Origin: Microbacterium arborescens
GTDB taxonomy: Bacteria > Actinomycetota > Actinomycetes > Actinomycetales > Microbacteriaceae
Assembly: GCF_030369635.1 (NCBI RefSeq)
Contig: NZ_CP128474.1
Coordinates: 1,054,001 to 1,118,000 of the forward strand
Reading direction: 5' to 3'
Length of the DNA stretch: 64,000 bases
The position numbers were made by a program, and so were the translations under genes. The notes below the pieces were generated by a model, which had not been told where the DNA came from, ran no database searches, and saw only the letters and a list, made by a program, of their open reading frames with translations. Positions 39,584 to 49,475 of the stretch are shown here, one piece after another; the first letter of the stretch is position 1, and each line of letters starts with the position of its first letter.

Positions 39584-41145
39584 AGCTGCGTTATCGCGTT
39601 CTCGGGAACACGCTCGCTCGGCGGCCCTGGCAGCTGGTCGGCTTCATCCTCGGGTCGCTGTGGGGGCTCGGTATCCTCGGCGGTCTGGTCACGGCGCTCA
39701 TCGCGCTGTCGATCTTCCAGAACCTCGAAGTGGCGACCGTGGTCTCCGTCCTCGGCGGCTCGGCGCTGATCCTCGGCTGGCTCGTCGGTCCGATCATCAT
39801 CGCGGGGCTCGACAGCACCGTCGACGCCGTGCGCCTCGCGCCGTTCCCGCTGACGCGCCGCCAAGTCATGCTCGCTCTCGCGGGCACCGGGCTCACCGGC
39901 ATCCCTGGGATCGTCACCACCGTCGCCGCCCTCGCGACGCTCATCGTCTGGGTGCGCTGGCCGGTCGCTGCGGTCGTCGCGGTTCCCACCGTCCTGCTCG
40001 GCGTGCTGACCTGCGTGCTGGCGTCGCGTCTGATGGGCGAGCTGTCGGGTGGCATGGGCGGTCGCCGATCGCGCGAGATCATCGGCACCGTCGTGCTCGT
40101 CGTGCTCATCATGACCGGCCCCATCCTGACGGGCGTCGCGGCGCTGCTCGACCAGGCGGGCGGTGATCTCTGGACGCGTATCCAGCAGGCGGCCGGCATC
40201 CTCGCCTGGACCCCGCTCGGTGCCGCCTGGTCGGTCGCCCCCAGCGTCGCGGCGGGGCAATGGCTGCCCGCTCTCGCGAGCACGGCGATCGCCATCGCAA
40301 CCCTCGTCGTGCTGTGGATCGTGTGGGACCGCGTCATCGAGACCGCCGTGTCGTCGCCGCGTCAGCGCGCGACCCGCGCGGTCGCGGCCGGAAAGCTCGG
40401 CCTGTTCGGCGTCATGCCGACCGGTGGTGTCGGTGCGACGTGGGCGCGGTCGCTCTCGGGATGGCTGCGCGACCCGCGCTACCTCCGTCAGCTCATCGTC
40501 ATCCCGCTGTTCCCGGTGCTGTTCGCCTTCACGGGCGGAACGGACGGGTTCATGTTCCTGATCTCGCCCGTCCTGGCCGCGCTCGTGATGGCGGCGGTCG
40601 GCTACGCCGACGTCTCGTTCGACGGGACGGCATTCGGCACGACCCTCGCCACGGGCATCTCGGGCCGCGCCGACCGCCTCGGGCGTCTGCTCGGGGCCGC
40701 GTGCGTCGGCATCCCGCTCATCCTCGTCATCGCGGTCGCGACGGCCGTGGTCGCGGGCGACGCGGCGCACCTGCCCGCCGTCCTCGGCGCGGCGCTCGGC
40801 GTGCTGCTGGCCGGATACGGCGCGTGCGCTGTGTCGTCGGCGCTCATCGTCACGCCCGTGCCCGCGCCCGGTGACAGCCCGTTCAAGAGCACGCCGGGCC
40901 AGAACTCCATCGTCGGCTTGCTGGTGTTCGTCGTATGGGCCGCGGTGATCGCGCTGTCGCTGCCGGCTATCGTTCCCGCGATCGTGAACGCCGTCACGGG
41001 AGATGCGATGTGGGGCTGGATCGCGCTGGCCGTCGGTGTCGTCTTCGGTGCCGTGGTCGCGATCGTCGGCGTCCTCGTCGGCGGGCGGACACTCGAGCGG
41101 ACGGGCCCCGACCTGCTCGTGCGCATCAAGTCGTTCCCCACCTGA
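39565..41145 (+). CDS. ABC exporter membrane protein
   Basis: 526-aa integral membrane protein with about 10-12 hydrophobic segments spread along the sequence and Ala/Val/Leu-rich composition. No catalytic motif is visible. It resembles large ABC-2-type permeases that pair with the ATPase above in actinobacteria. The GTG start lies within the end of that gene, with GAGGGA upstream. Its stop is 33 bp from a convergent ABC operon. Confidence 0.8.
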   Translation: MVATVLKLRYRVLGNTLARRPWQLVGFILGSLWGLGILGGLVTALIALSIFQNLEVATVVSVLGGSALILGWLVGPIIIAGLDSTVDAVRLAPFPLTRRQVMLALAGTGLTGIPGIVTTVAALATLIVWVRWPVAAVVAVPTVLLGVLTCVLASRLMGELSGGMGGRRSREIIGTVVLVVLIMTGPILTGVAALLDQAGGDLWTRIQQAAGILAWTPLGAAWSVAPSVAAGQWLPALASTAIAIATLVVLWIVWDRVIETAVSSPRQRATRAVAAGKLGLFGVMPTGGVGATWARSLSGWLRDPRYLRQLIVIPLFPVLFAFTGGTDGFMFLISPVLAALVMAAVGYADVSFDGTAFGTTLATGISGRADRLGRLLGAACVGIPLILVIAVATAVVAGDAAHLPAVLGAALGVLLAGYGACAVSSALIVTPVPAPGDSPFKSTPGQNSIVGLLVFVVWAAVIALSLPAIVPAIVNAVTGDAMWGWIALAVGVVFGAVVAIVGVLVGGRTLERTGPDLLVRIKSFPT

Positions 41146-41178
41146 TCTACGCGGGATCCTGCCGGGGGCCGCTCGCGA

Positions 41179-41931
41179 TCAGCGGTAGCGGCGGCCCTCG
41201 TCGCGTCGGTACAGCCACACGACGAGGGCTCCCAGCGCGACCGTCCACGCGATGACGCCGAGCACCGCCCACAGCGGCACCTCGGACCCCGTCGCGACGC
41301 CGACCACGATCTCTCGCGCCTGACGGATCGGCAGAGCCGACGATGCGGTGTCGAGCCACGCGGGGAACAGCTGCGGGGGCAGGAACAGGCCACCGCCGAA
41401 AGCCAGCAGGAACAGCGCGACCTGCGTGACGGCGATGGCCGCCTTCGGGCCTGTCGTGAGACCGATGATCGCGCCGATGAGCATCGGCGGCAGCGCCGTC
41501 GCGATCACGAGCACGATGGCCGCGAGCAACCGAAGCGGTTCGGGGCGCGCGCTCGTGAAGATCCCGCCGACGACGAGCAGCGGCAGCATCGCGACGGTCG
41601 CGATCGCGAGGGTCGCGAGGATGAGGGCGCCGATGCGGGCGAGCGGGCTTCCGGGGAGCGTACGCAGGTACGGCGTCCACGGCTTCGAGCGCTGCTCGGC
41701 GAGTTCGATGCCGACGGAGAACAGCCCCGACGACATGAAGGCGAACACCACCATCGAACAGACAGCGGCTGTCGCGACGGTGCTGTCGGCCACAACCGCC
41801 CCCTGCGGCAGCACGAAGAGGCAGAACGCGAGGGTGGGGAAGACGACCGACCCGATGACGGCGATCGGAACCCGTGCGGTCTCGACGAGGTTGTACTTGG
41901 TCGCGGTGAGAGTGAGCGAGAGCGTGGACAT
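41179..41931 (-). CDS. ABC-2 type permease
   Basis: 250 aa with six membrane segments, the typical ABC-2 half-transporter. It begins MSTLSLTLTATKYNLVETARVP and carries KPWTPYLRTLPGSPLARIGALI in the loop before TM3. Its ATG overlaps the stop of the upstream ATPase gene. ABC-2 systems with this layout often export drugs or lipids; nothing here fixes the substrate. Confidence 0.85.
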   Translation of the reverse strand: MSTLSLTLTATKYNLVETARVPIAVIGSVVFPTLAFCLFVLPQGAVVADSTVATAAVCSMVVFAFMSSGLFSVGIELAEQRSKPWTPYLRTLPGSPLARIGALILATLAIATVAMLPLLVVGGIFTSARPEPLRLLAAIVLVIATALPPMLIGAIIGLTTGPKAAIAVTQVALFLLAFGGGLFLPPQLFPAWLDTASSALPIRQAREIVVGVATGSEVPLWAVLGVIAWTVALGALVVWLYRRDEGRRYR

Positions 41932-42860
41932 CAGGCGGCCTTGTCGGTGTGTGCGGACGTGGAGGTCAGGGTGAGGAACGCCTCTTCGAGGGTCGCCCCG
42001 CGCACCGTGAGGTCGGCGAAGGGGAGACCGGCGGTGACGAGCGAGCGGACGAGAGCGTCGGAGTCGGCGACGACGGCGGTGACGGTGCCGCCAGAGGCCG
42101 TGTCGTCCAACGCGGTGCCGTGAGAGACGGTGACGGATGCCTCGGGGTCGAGGCGCCGGATGTCGTCTGCCGAGACACCGCGCAGGGTGACGCGGCGACG
42201 CGAGACGCTCGACACGACAGCCGCGAGCGTGTCGTCGGTGCGCACGACGCCGTCGTCGATGACGACGACACGCTGGGCGAGCTGCTCGATCTCTTCGAGG
42301 TGGTGGCTCGTGACGACCACGGCGCATCCGGCGGCGTGCCGGGCGCGGACGGCATCCCAGAGGGCTCGTCGGGCGTCGACGTCGAGACCGGTCGTGGGCT
42401 CGTCGAGCAGCACGAGGTCGGGATCGCCGACGAATGCCAGCGCAACGGCGACCCGGCGCTGTTGGCCGCCCGACAGTGCGCCGCACTGCTGGCGCAGCAG
42501 TGGGCCGAGATCGAACTCGTCGACGATGCGGCTGCGGGGCGAGGGATGAGGGAAGTGCGCCGCGACGAAGTCGAGGACCTCGCCCACGCGCAAGGCGTCG
42601 GGCAGGGCCGTCGCCTGGGGCGTCGAGCCGAGCCGCACGCGGGATGACGCGGCGCGCGGGTCGCCGCCGAACAGGCGCACTTCGCCGCTCGTCGGCGTTC
42701 GCAGGCCCTCGACGAGCGAGAGCAGCGTCGTCTTGCCGGCGCCGTTCGGGCCCAGCAGGCCGACGCATTCGCCGGCGTGGATGTCGAGGGTCACCCCGGC
42801 CAGCGCGGTCACGTCGCCGAAACGCTTCACGAGGTCGCGGGTGCTGATGAGGGCGGTCAT
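41931..42860 (-). CDS. ABC transporter ATP-binding protein (CcmA-type)
   Basis: 309 aa. Walker A is GPNGAGKTT, the signature LSGGQQRRVAVALAF, Walker B LVLLDEPTTGLDVDA and the switch His VVTSHHLEEIE. The C-terminal 90 residues form the extra domain usual for DrrA/CcmA-type exporters. It lies in the operon regulator (upstream), ATPase, permease, with 4-bp overlaps at both ends. Confidence 0.9.
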   Translation of the reverse strand: MTALISTRDLVKRFGDVTALAGVTLDIHAGECVGLLGPNGAGKTTLLSLVEGLRTPTSGEVRLFGGDPRAASSRVRLGSTPQATALPDALRVGEVLDFVAAHFPHPSPRSRIVDEFDLGPLLRQQCGALSGGQQRRVAVALAFVGDPDLVLLDEPTTGLDVDARRALWDAVRARHAAGCAVVVTSHHLEEIEQLAQRVVVIDDGVVRTDDTLAAVVSSVSRRRVTLRGVSADDIRRLDPEASVTVSHGTALDDTASGGTVTAVVADSDALVRSLVTAGLPFADLTVRGATLEEAFLTLTSTSAHTDKAA

Positions 42861-43156
42861 GATCCTCCTCCGAGGAGATCGAGCAGGTGGGTGCGATAGG
42901 TGCGGAACGCGGCACGCCCGGCGGGCGTCAGCGCAACGTAGGTCACGGGCTTCCGGCCCGCGAAGGCCTTCGCGGTCTCGACGTATCCGGCAGCCTCGAG
43001 CTTCGCGAGGTGCGTGGTGAGATTGCCCGCGGTCATCCCGAGCAGTTTCTGCAGCACGGGAAAGGTCACTTCGTCGCCGTCGGCGAGAGCCTCGTTCAGC
43101 GCCGTCACGATGCGCAGACGGGCGGGGGCGTGGATCACCGGGTCGAGCTCGGTCAT
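42857..43156 (-). CDS. Small winged-helix transcriptional regulator
   Basis: 99 aa. MTELDPVIHAPARLRIVTAL, then VTFPVLQKLLGMTAGNLTTH, LAKLEAAGYV and GRKPVTYVALTPAGRAAFR form a complete winged helix of the type often found before ABC exporters in actinobacteria. It probably represses this operon. A palindrome TTTGCATTGCAAA upstream of the operon is a candidate operator. Overlaps of 4 bp join it to the genes on both sides. Confidence 0.85.
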   Translation of the reverse strand: MTELDPVIHAPARLRIVTALNEALADGDEVTFPVLQKLLGMTAGNLTTHLAKLEAAGYVETAKAFAGRKPVTYVALTPAGRAAFRTYRTHLLDLLGGGS

Positions 43157-43809
43157 CGGCTGCCTTCTGCCGGGATGACGCCGCGAAGCATCAGGGTCGC
43201 GACGACGAGCATCGCGAACGGCCCGACCGTCGCGTAGACGAGGTAGTTGGTGGGGGAGCCCGCGTACGACGCGACGATCGCGGTGGCGATCATGACGACA
43301 CCGAGCGCGTACTGGACGGGCGAGCGCCAGAGCGCACCCCCGGCGAGGTAGAGCACGCCGACCAGCAGGACGAAGATCGCGGGGGAGAGCACCGCCATCA
43401 CCGCGGCATCCGCGCCCGTGCGCTGCACCGCACCGACCAGGAGTCCGGCGCCGAACATCGACAGCGACCACGCCCAGCCGTACATGGCTCCGGCCAGGCG
43501 CGACGGTCCGCGCACGCCGATACCCGAGCGGATGCCGGCCACACCGGACACGACGATGCCCGCCACGAGCACCACGCCGAAGACGATCCACGCGGGCGTC
43601 GTCGGGATGCGGAACCACGGATTCCCACCGCCGCTCGCCGCGCTCCAGATAGCTCCGAACCCGATGATCCACGCCGCCGCCCAGGTGATGAGCATCACCG
43701 CGTAGTTGCGGTTGACCCAGTGCGCGGTGCGCCGGCGCTGGTCCTGCATGAGGGCGAGCATCGCCGCCGGGTCGGCCTGCTGCTCGTCATCCATCGAATC
43801 GTGCTCCAT
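43153..43809 (-). CDS. Polytopic membrane protein
   Basis: 218 aa with about six membrane helices, an acidic N-terminus (MEHDSMDDEQQADP) and no recognised domain. It is the first gene of the operon membrane protein, regulator, ABC ATPase, permease. The ATG at 43809 is chosen because the region before it is the non-coding operator; longer starts would read through that. Its function may be tied to the exporter, but this is a guess. Confidence 0.75.
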   Translation of the reverse strand: MEHDSMDDEQQADPAAMLALMQDQRRRTAHWVNRNYAVMLITWAAAWIIGFGAIWSAASGGGNPWFRIPTTPAWIVFGVVLVAGIVVSGVAGIRSGIGVRGPSRLAGAMYGWAWSLSMFGAGLLVGAVQRTGADAAVMAVLSPAIFVLLVGVLYLAGGALWRSPVQYALGVVMIATAIVASYAGSPTNYLVYATVGPFAMLVVATLMLRGVIPAEGSR

Positions 43810-43818
43810 GCAAACCAC

Positions 43819-43831
43819 TTTGCATTGCAAA
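43819..43831. promoter_or_regulatory. Palindromic operator candidate TTTGCATTGCAAA
   Basis: An AT-rich palindrome centred on one base lies 9 bases before the first ATG of the exporter operon, with another half-site ATGCAAA at 43808-43814. AT-rich symmetry in this G+C-rich genome suggests a regulator site; the winged-helix protein at 42857-43156 is the likely ligand. Confidence 0.55.
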
Positions 43832-43904
43832 CTTGGCGCCGTCAACTCGGCATCCCGTTCCCGTTCCCGTCGCCTCGCCGCATCGGGCGCACTTCGGCGG
43901 GATA

Positions 43905-43943
43905 GGCGCAGTTCGAACCGCGCTCGACAGGCGCAACTGCGCC
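43905..43943. repeat. Intergenic palindrome B
   Basis: Arms GGCGCAGTT (43905-43913) and AACTGCGCC (43935-43943) enclose 21 bases. The core GAACCGCGCTCGAC-N6-AACTGCGCCCC is close to the reverse strand of palindrome A at 37524-37579. It lies between the divergent exporter and arginine operons. Confidence 0.55.
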
Positions 43944-43972
43944 CCACGCCACGCGCGTCGCCCGCAGGGGAT

Positions 43973-44002
43973 TTGGCGGATGCCGCGAGCGAGCGCTACT
44001 GT
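43973..44002 (+). promoter_or_regulatory. Promoter of the arginine operon leader
   Basis: TTGGCG (43973-43978) and TACTGT (43997-44002) are 18 bases apart, a good -35/-10 pair. The -10 lies 6 bases before the ATG of a 23-codon ORF, so that ORF would be leaderless. Confidence 0.6.
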
Positions 44003-44008
44003 CGGCGC

Positions 44009-44080
44009 ATGTCTTCGGCTTCGCAGCGCACCGTCACGGTGCTTCGCGCGCGCCGACGTCTGGGCGACCGCCGACGCTAG
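44009..44080 (+). CDS. Arginine-rich leader peptide (proposed)
   Basis: A 23-codon ORF with its own promoter and a leaderless ATG. Eight of 23 residues are Arg; the peptide ends [15 protein letters not shown]. It stops 104 bp before argC, the first of five coupled arginine genes. This is what a transcription-attenuation leader sensing Arg-tRNA would look like. The peptide is not one I recognise from a family; the role is inferred from composition and position. Confidence 0.6.
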   Translation: MSSASQRTVTVLRARRRLGDRRR

Positions 44081-44184
44081 GCGACCCTGCACGCTCCCGC
44101 ATCCGCGGTCGAGCGCGTGGTGTCGCCGCCGCCGGTCCCCGTCGCCGCAGAGGCGACGTCATCCCAGACAATAAGGTGGAAGTC
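44081..44184 (+). promoter_or_regulatory. Candidate attenuator region before argC
   Basis: CGTCGCC (44140-44146) pairs with GGCGACG (44152-44158) to form a hairpin. The same GTCGCC motif (also at 44122-44127) can instead pair with GGCGACC copies at 44063-44069, within the leader codons, and 44080-44086, at its stop. These alternatives are mutually exclusive. There is no U-run after the hairpin. AAGGTGG at 44173-44179 is the argC Shine-Dalgarno sequence. Confidence 0.5.
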
Positions 44185-45231
44185 ATGCCCCTCTCCGTCG
44201 CCGTCTCCGGCGCATCCGGATACGCGGGAGGCGAGATCCTGCGCCTGCTCGCCGCTCACCCCGAGGTCGAGATCCGCACGGTCACCGCGCACTCCAACGC
44301 CGGTCAGCCCCTCATCGACCACCAGCCGCATCTGCGGTCGCTGCGCCATCTCACGCTCCAGCCCTCGACGCCCGAGGTCCTGGCCGGGCACGACATCGTG
44401 TTCCTGGCCCTCCCGCACGGACAGTCCGGGCAGTACACCGACGCGCTCGCCGACACCGCCCTCGTCATCGACGCGGGTGCCGACCACCGGCTGACCTCGT
44501 CCGACGACTGGGATGCCTTCTACGGCGGCGAGTTCCACGAACCCTGGACCTACGGCGTGCCCGAGCTTCTGACCGGCGGCGGCAAGCAGCGGGAGAAGCT
44601 CATCGGGGCCTCGCGCATCGCGGCCCCCGGTTGCAACGCGTCGACCGTCGCGCTGAGCCTCGCCCCCGGGGTCGCGGCCGGCGTAATCGACCCGGGCGAC
44701 ATCGTGAGCGTGCTGGCCGTCGGCCCCTCGGGCGCGGGCAAGAGCCTGAAGACGAACCTCCTCGCCGCCGAGATCCTCGGATCGGCCAACCCGTACGCGA
44801 TCGGCGGGACGCACCGCCACATCCCCGAGATCCGGCAGGCGCTGCGCGGCGCGGGTGCGGCGGGTGACATCCGCATCTCGTTCACTCCGGTCCTCGTGCC
44901 GATGTCGCGCGGCATCCTCGCCACCTCGACCGCCCCGATCGCAGACGGCGTCAGCGACGCGCAGATCCGCGAGGCGTGGGAGAGCGCCTACGCCGACGAG
45001 ACCTTCGTGCAGCTGCTGCCCGAAGGGTCGTTCCCCCGCACCGCCGACGTCACCGGCGCGAACACCGCCCTCATGGGCCTCGCGATCGACCGTGCTGCCG
45101 GCCGGGTGGTCGTTGTGACCGCGGTGGACAACCTCGCCAAAGGCACCGCGGGTGCCGCCATCCAGTCGATGAACATCGCCCTCGGTTTCGCCGAGACCAC
45201 GGGCCTGAGCGTGAACGGAGTCGCCCCGTGA
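44185..45231 (+). CDS. argC: N-acetyl-gamma-glutamyl-phosphate reductase
   Basis: 348 aa. Reduces N-acetylglutamyl phosphate to the semialdehyde with [28 protein letters not shown] is the nucleotide-binding start. The catalytic Cys lies in [16 protein letters not shown]. The family end [13 protein letters not shown] is present. First gene of argCJBDF, with AAGGTGG before the ATG; a GTG three codons upstream is less likely. Overlaps argJ by GTGA. Confidence 0.96.
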   Translation: MPLSVAVSGASGYAGGEILRLLAAHPEVEIRTVTAHSNAGQPLIDHQPHLRSLRHLTLQPSTPEVLAGHDIVFLALPHGQSGQYTDALADTALVIDAGADHRLTSSDDWDAFYGGEFHEPWTYGVPELLTGGGKQREKLIGASRIAAPGCNASTVALSLAPGVAAGVIDPGDIVSVLAVGPSGAGKSLKTNLLAAEILGSANPYAIGGTHRHIPEIRQALRGAGAAGDIRISFTPVLVPMSRGILATSTAPIADGVSDAQIREAWESAYADETFVQLLPEGSFPRTADVTGANTALMGLAIDRAAGRVVVVTAVDNLAKGTAGAAIQSMNIALGFAETTGLSVNGVAP

Positions 45232-46385
45232 GCGTCACCGCCCCCCAGGGTTTCGAAGCCGCCGGCGTCGCCGCGGGTCTGAAGTCCACCGGAAAGCCCG
45301 ACGTCGCCGTCGTCGTCAACCGCGGCCCGCTCAAGGTCGGCGCCGCGGTCTTCACCTCGAACCGCGCCAAGGCGAACCCGATCATCTGGTCGCAGCAGGC
45401 GATCGCCGATGGTGTGGTCGAGGCCGTCGTCCTCAACTCGGGGGGAGCGAACTGCTTCACCGGCAGCTTCGGCTTCCAGACGACGCATCAGACCGCCGAG
45501 AAGGCGGGCGAGCTGCTCGATGTGAGCTCGGGCGATGTGCTCGTCTGCTCGACCGGACTCATCGGCACCGGCGATGAGGTGTTCCGAGCCAAGGTGCTCG
45601 ACGGCACCACCGCTGCGATCGGCTCGCTCAGCGCCGACGGCGGCGAGGCCGCCTCGCTCGCGATCATGACCACCGACTCGCGCCCCAAGCGCGCCGTCGT
45701 CTCCCGGGGTGGCTGGACGATCGGCGGTATGGCGAAGGGCGCGGGGATGCTCGCTCCGGGCCTCGCGACGATGCTCGTCGTCATCACCACCGACGCCGTC
45801 CTCGATTCGGCGCAGGCCGACGCGGCGCTCCGGTCCGCGACGCGCACGAGCTTCGACCGGCTCGACTCCGACGGATGCATGTCGACCAACGACCAGGTGA
45901 CGCTGATGGTCAGCGGCGCGTCGGGAGTGACTCCGGATGCCGCGGACTTCGCCGACGCGCTCGCCGAGCTCTGCGCCGACCTCGCCGAGCAGTTGCAGGG
46001 CGACGCCGAAGGCGCGAGCCACGACATCTCGATCGAGGTCGTCGGGGCGGCATCCGAAGAGGATGCTGTCGTCGTCGGACGCTCCGTAGCCCGCAACAAC
46101 CTGTTCAAGGCCGCGATCTTCGGCAACGACCCCAACTGGGGCCGCGTGCTCGCGGCGATCGGCACGACGGATGCCGCGTTCGACCCGTACGACGTCGACG
46201 TGTCGTTCAACGGGGTGCGGGTCTGCACGGCCGGTGGGCCCGACCGCCCGCGTGAGGAGGTCGACCTGACGCCTCGCGCGACGCACATCCTCATCGACCT
46301 GAAGTCGGGCGATGCGACGGCGACGATCCTCACGAACGACCTGACGCACGACTACGTCCACGAGAACAGCGCTTACTCCTCATGA
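45228..46385 (+). CDS. argJ: Glutamate N-acetyltransferase/ornithine acetyltransferase
   Basis: 385 aa. Recycles the acetyl group from acetylornithine to glutamate. The precursor cleaves itself before the Thr in [16 protein letters not shown], which becomes the nucleophile of the beta chain. The C-terminal segment [24 protein letters not shown] is conserved. With this gene the pathway is cyclic, so no separate argE is needed. ATGA overlap with argB. Confidence 0.95.
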   Translation: MSVTAPQGFEAAGVAAGLKSTGKPDVAVVVNRGPLKVGAAVFTSNRAKANPIIWSQQAIADGVVEAVVLNSGGANCFTGSFGFQTTHQTAEKAGELLDVSSGDVLVCSTGLIGTGDEVFRAKVLDGTTAAIGSLSADGGEAASLAIMTTDSRPKRAVVSRGGWTIGGMAKGAGMLAPGLATMLVVITTDAVLDSAQADAALRSATRTSFDRLDSDGCMSTNDQVTLMVSGASGVTPDAADFADALAELCADLAEQLQGDAEGASHDISIEVVGAASEEDAVVVGRSVARNNLFKAAIFGNDPNWGRVLAAIGTTDAAFDPYDVDVSFNGVRVCTAGGPDRPREEVDLTPRATHILIDLKSGDATATILTNDLTHDYVHENSAYSS

Positions 46386-47287
46386 ACGACATCGACCTCC
46401 AGTACACGACCCCCGAAGAGGCGGCAGCCAAGGCGGGCGTCCTCATCGAGTCGCTGCCGTGGCTGCAGCGCTTCCGCGACCAGATCATCGTCATCAAGTA
46501 CGGCGGCAACGCGATGGTCTCCGAGGAGTTGCAGGAGTCCTTCGCCCAGGACATCGCCTATCTGCGCTTCGTGGGTGTCAAGCCCGTCGTCGTGCACGGC
46601 GGCGGCCCGCAGATCTCCAAGATGCTCGACCGGCTCTCGATCGAGAGCGAGTTCAAGGGCGGCTACCGGGTCACGAGCACCGAGGCGATCGACGTCGTCC
46701 GCATGGTGCTCACGGGGCAGATCAATCCGCAGCTCGTCGCCCGTATCAACGCGTACGGTCCGTTCGCGACGGGCCTGTCGGGTGAGGATGCCGGGCTGTT
46801 CGGCGGCCGCCGCCGCGGTGTCGTGATCGACGGCACCGAGCATGACCTCGGCCACGTCGGCGATGTCGTCGAGGTCGATCCGCAGCCGGTCCACGATCAG
46901 CTCGACGCGGGACGCATCCCGGTCATCTCCTCGATCGCCCCCGACCTCGACAATCCGGGTCAGTCGCTCAATGTCAACGCGGATGCCGCGGCCGCGGCCC
47001 TCGCGACGGCTCTCGGTGCCACGAAGCTCGTCGTCCTCACCGACGTGCCCGGCCTCTACGCCGACTGGCCCAACCGCGACTCGCTCGTGTCGCATCTGAC
47101 GTCGACGGACCTCCGCGCGATGCTGCCGAAGCTCGAGTCGGGGATGATCCCGAAGATGCAGGCCTGCCTCGACGCGGTCGACGGGGGAGTGGACACGGCG
47201 GCCATCATCGACGGACGCCAGCCCCACTCGGTGCTGGTCGAGGTCTTCACAGCACAAGGAATCGGTACGGAGGTGGTGGCGGGATGA
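46382..47287 (+). CDS. argB: Acetylglutamate kinase
   Basis: 301 aa. Phosphorylates N-acetylglutamate, usually the arginine-inhibited step in cyclic pathways. Conserved glycine-rich segments [12 protein letters not shown] and [14 protein letters not shown], plus [14 protein letters not shown] [20 protein letters not shown], are present. The N-terminal helix (residues 10-35) is of the kind that makes hexameric, feedback-inhibited enzymes. ATGA overlaps on both sides. Confidence 0.96.
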   Translation: MNDIDLQYTTPEEAAAKAGVLIESLPWLQRFRDQIIVIKYGGNAMVSEELQESFAQDIAYLRFVGVKPVVVHGGGPQISKMLDRLSIESEFKGGYRVTSTEAIDVVRMVLTGQINPQLVARINAYGPFATGLSGEDAGLFGGRRRGVVIDGTEHDLGHVGDVVEVDPQPVHDQLDAGRIPVISSIAPDLDNPGQSLNVNADAAAAALATALGATKLVVLTDVPGLYADWPNRDSLVSHLTSTDLRAMLPKLESGMIPKMQACLDAVDGGVDTAAIIDGRQPHSVLVEVFTAQGIGTEVVAG

Positions 47288-48531
47288 CGAACCCGACGAT
47301 CCAGCAGACGGCGCCCACATGGGCGGACGACGTCGATCGTGACCTCGTGCGCAGCGCGGGTGCGCGCCTGGCGCTGCTCGAACGCGGCGAGGGGGCATAC
47401 GTCTGGGATGCCGACGGCAAGCGATACCTCGACTTCCTCGCGGGCATCGCCGTCAACTCGCTCGGGCACGCCCACCCCGTGTTCGTCGAGGCGGTCTCGC
47501 GCCAGGCGGCCACCCTCTCGCACGTGTCGAACTACTTCGCGACGCCGCCGCAGCTCGACCTCGCGGCGAAGCTCAAGCGTCTCGCGGGCACCGGTGACGC
47601 CGGACGCGTGTACTTCGGCAACTCCGGCGCCGAGGCCAATGAGGCGGCGTTCAAGCTCGCACGTCTGCACGGAGGAGCCGAGCGCCCCCGTATCCTCGCG
47701 CTGAAGGATGCCTTCCACGGGCGCACGATGGGCACCCTCGCCCTGACCGGCAAGCCGCAGATGCAGCAGCCGTTCGAGCCGATGGTTCCCGGCGTCGAGA
47801 GCATCGACTCGACGATCGAGGCCCTCGAGGCCGCGATCGACGATCGCGTCGCGGCGCTGTTCGTCGAGCCCATCAAGGGCGAAGCGGGCGTCATCCCGCT
47901 GCCCGAGGGCTATCTCGTGGCGGCGCGAGAGATCACGAAGCGCCACGGCGCGCTGCTGATCATCGACGAGATCCAGACCGGCGCCGGGCGCACCGGCGCG
48001 TGGTTCGCGTTCCAGCACGCCGGCATCGAGCCCGACGCGATCACGGTCGCCAAAGGCATCGGCGGCGGCTTCCCGATCGGCGCGCTCATCACGTTCGCGA
48101 GCGCGAGCGAGCTGTTCTACCCGGGCACCCACGGTTCGACGTTCGGCGGCAACCCGCTGGGCACCGCCGTCGCCTCGGCCGTTCTCGGCGAGATCGAGAA
48201 CGCCGGACTCGTCGATGCCGCCGCCACCCACGGCGCGCGCGTGCGGCAGGTTCTCGAGTCGATCGACTCGCCGCTCATCGACGGCGTGCGCGGACAGGGC
48301 CTGCTGCTGGGCGTCGGGCTGCGGCATCCGGTCGCCGGCGCCGTCGTGGCCGCGGCGCAGGAGCACGGGCTGATCGTCAACGCGGCCAACGACCGCACGG
48401 TGCGGATCGCCCCGCCGCTCACCATCGGCGACGTCGAGATCGACGAGTTCGCCGAGCTTTTCACCGCCGCGCTGCGCACCGTCGAGTCGGCCCTGCTTCT
48501 CGAGAACACGACCACGGAGGAATCCGCATGA
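47284..48531 (+). CDS. argD: Acetylornithine aminotransferase
   Basis: 415-aa class III PLP aminotransferase. It has [49 protein letters not shown] and the PLP lysine in [17 protein letters not shown]. It converts N-acetylglutamate semialdehyde to N-acetylornithine. GGAGG is before the ATG, which overlaps the argB stop. Confidence 0.96.
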   Translation: MTNPTIQQTAPTWADDVDRDLVRSAGARLALLERGEGAYVWDADGKRYLDFLAGIAVNSLGHAHPVFVEAVSRQAATLSHVSNYFATPPQLDLAAKLKRLAGTGDAGRVYFGNSGAEANEAAFKLARLHGGAERPRILALKDAFHGRTMGTLALTGKPQMQQPFEPMVPGVESIDSTIEALEAAIDDRVAALFVEPIKGEAGVIPLPEGYLVAAREITKRHGALLIIDEIQTGAGRTGAWFAFQHAGIEPDAITVAKGIGGGFPIGALITFASASELFYPGTHGSTFGGNPLGTAVASAVLGEIENAGLVDAAATHGARVRQVLESIDSPLIDGVRGQGLLLGVGLRHPVAGAVVAAAQEHGLIVNAANDRTVRIAPPLTIGDVEIDEFAELFTAALRTVESALLLENTTTEESA

Positions 48532-49451
48532 CCCGCCATCTGCTTCGCGACGACGACCTGAGCCCGGCCGAGCAGGCCGAGGTGCTCGACCTCGCCCTGT
48601 CGCTGAAGAAGGACCGCTGGAAGCTGAAGCCCCTCGAGGGCCCGCAGACCGTCGCGGTCATCTTCGACAAGTCGTCGACGCGCACGCGCGTCTCGTTCGC
48701 TGTCGGCATCGCCGACCTGGGCGGTTCGCCGCTGATCATCTCGACCGCCAGCAGCCAGCTCGGCGGCAAGGAGACCCCGTCCGACACCGCACGGGTGCTC
48801 GAGCGGCAGGTCGCCGCGATCGTCTGGCGCACGTACGCGCAGGCCGGGCTCGAGGAGATGGCCCGCGGCACCCGCGTTCCGGTCGTCAACGCGCTGAGCG
48901 ACGATTTCCACCCCTGCCAGCTGCTCGCCGACTTGCTGACGATTCGCGAGCACAAGGGTGACCTCGCCGGGCTCACGCTGTCGTTCTTCGGCGACGGTCA
49001 GTCGAACATGGGTCACTCGTACGTGCTCGCCGGCGTGACCGCGGGGATGCACGTCCGCGTCGCGTCTCCGGAGGGTTACGGTCCCCGTGAGGACGTCGTG
49101 GCAGACGCGCAGCGCATCGCGGCCCAGACGGGCGGCTCGGTCACGATCCTGGTCGACCCGCTCGAGACGGCATCCGGTGCCGACGTCATCGTGACCGACA
49201 CCTGGGTCTCGATGGGCAAGGAAGAGGAGAAGATCGCACGCATCCGCGATCTGGGCGCGTACAAGGTGACGCAGCAGACGATGGATGCCGCTGCCGACGG
49301 CGCGATCTTCATGCACTGCCTGCCCGCCGATCGCGGGTACGAGGTCGACGCCGACGTCATCGACGGATCGGACAGCGTCGTCTGGGACGAAGCAGAGAAC
49401 CGCCTCCACGCGCAGAAGGCGCTGCTGGTCTGGCTGCTGCGTCAGCAGTGA
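48528..49451 (+). CDS. argF: Ornithine carbamoyltransferase
   Basis: 307 aa. The carbamoyl-phosphate loop is SSTRTRVSF, the ornithine side has HPCQLLADLLTI, and FMHCLPADRG is the C-terminal active-site motif. It forms citrulline. The gene is joined to argD by ATGA. Neither argR nor argG follows it; in Corynebacterium argR does. Confidence 0.96.
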   Translation: MTRHLLRDDDLSPAEQAEVLDLALSLKKDRWKLKPLEGPQTVAVIFDKSSTRTRVSFAVGIADLGGSPLIISTASSQLGGKETPSDTARVLERQVAAIVWRTYAQAGLEEMARGTRVPVVNALSDDFHPCQLLADLLTIREHKGDLAGLTLSFFGDGQSNMGHSYVLAGVTAGMHVRVASPEGYGPREDVVADAQRIAAQTGGSVTILVDPLETASGADVIVTDTWVSMGKEEEKIARIRDLGAYKVTQQTMDAAADGAIFMHCLPADRGYEVDADVIDGSDSVVWDEAENRLHAQKALLVWLLRQQ

Positions 49452-49475
49452 CCACGAGGCGGTGAGGAGCGTTCG

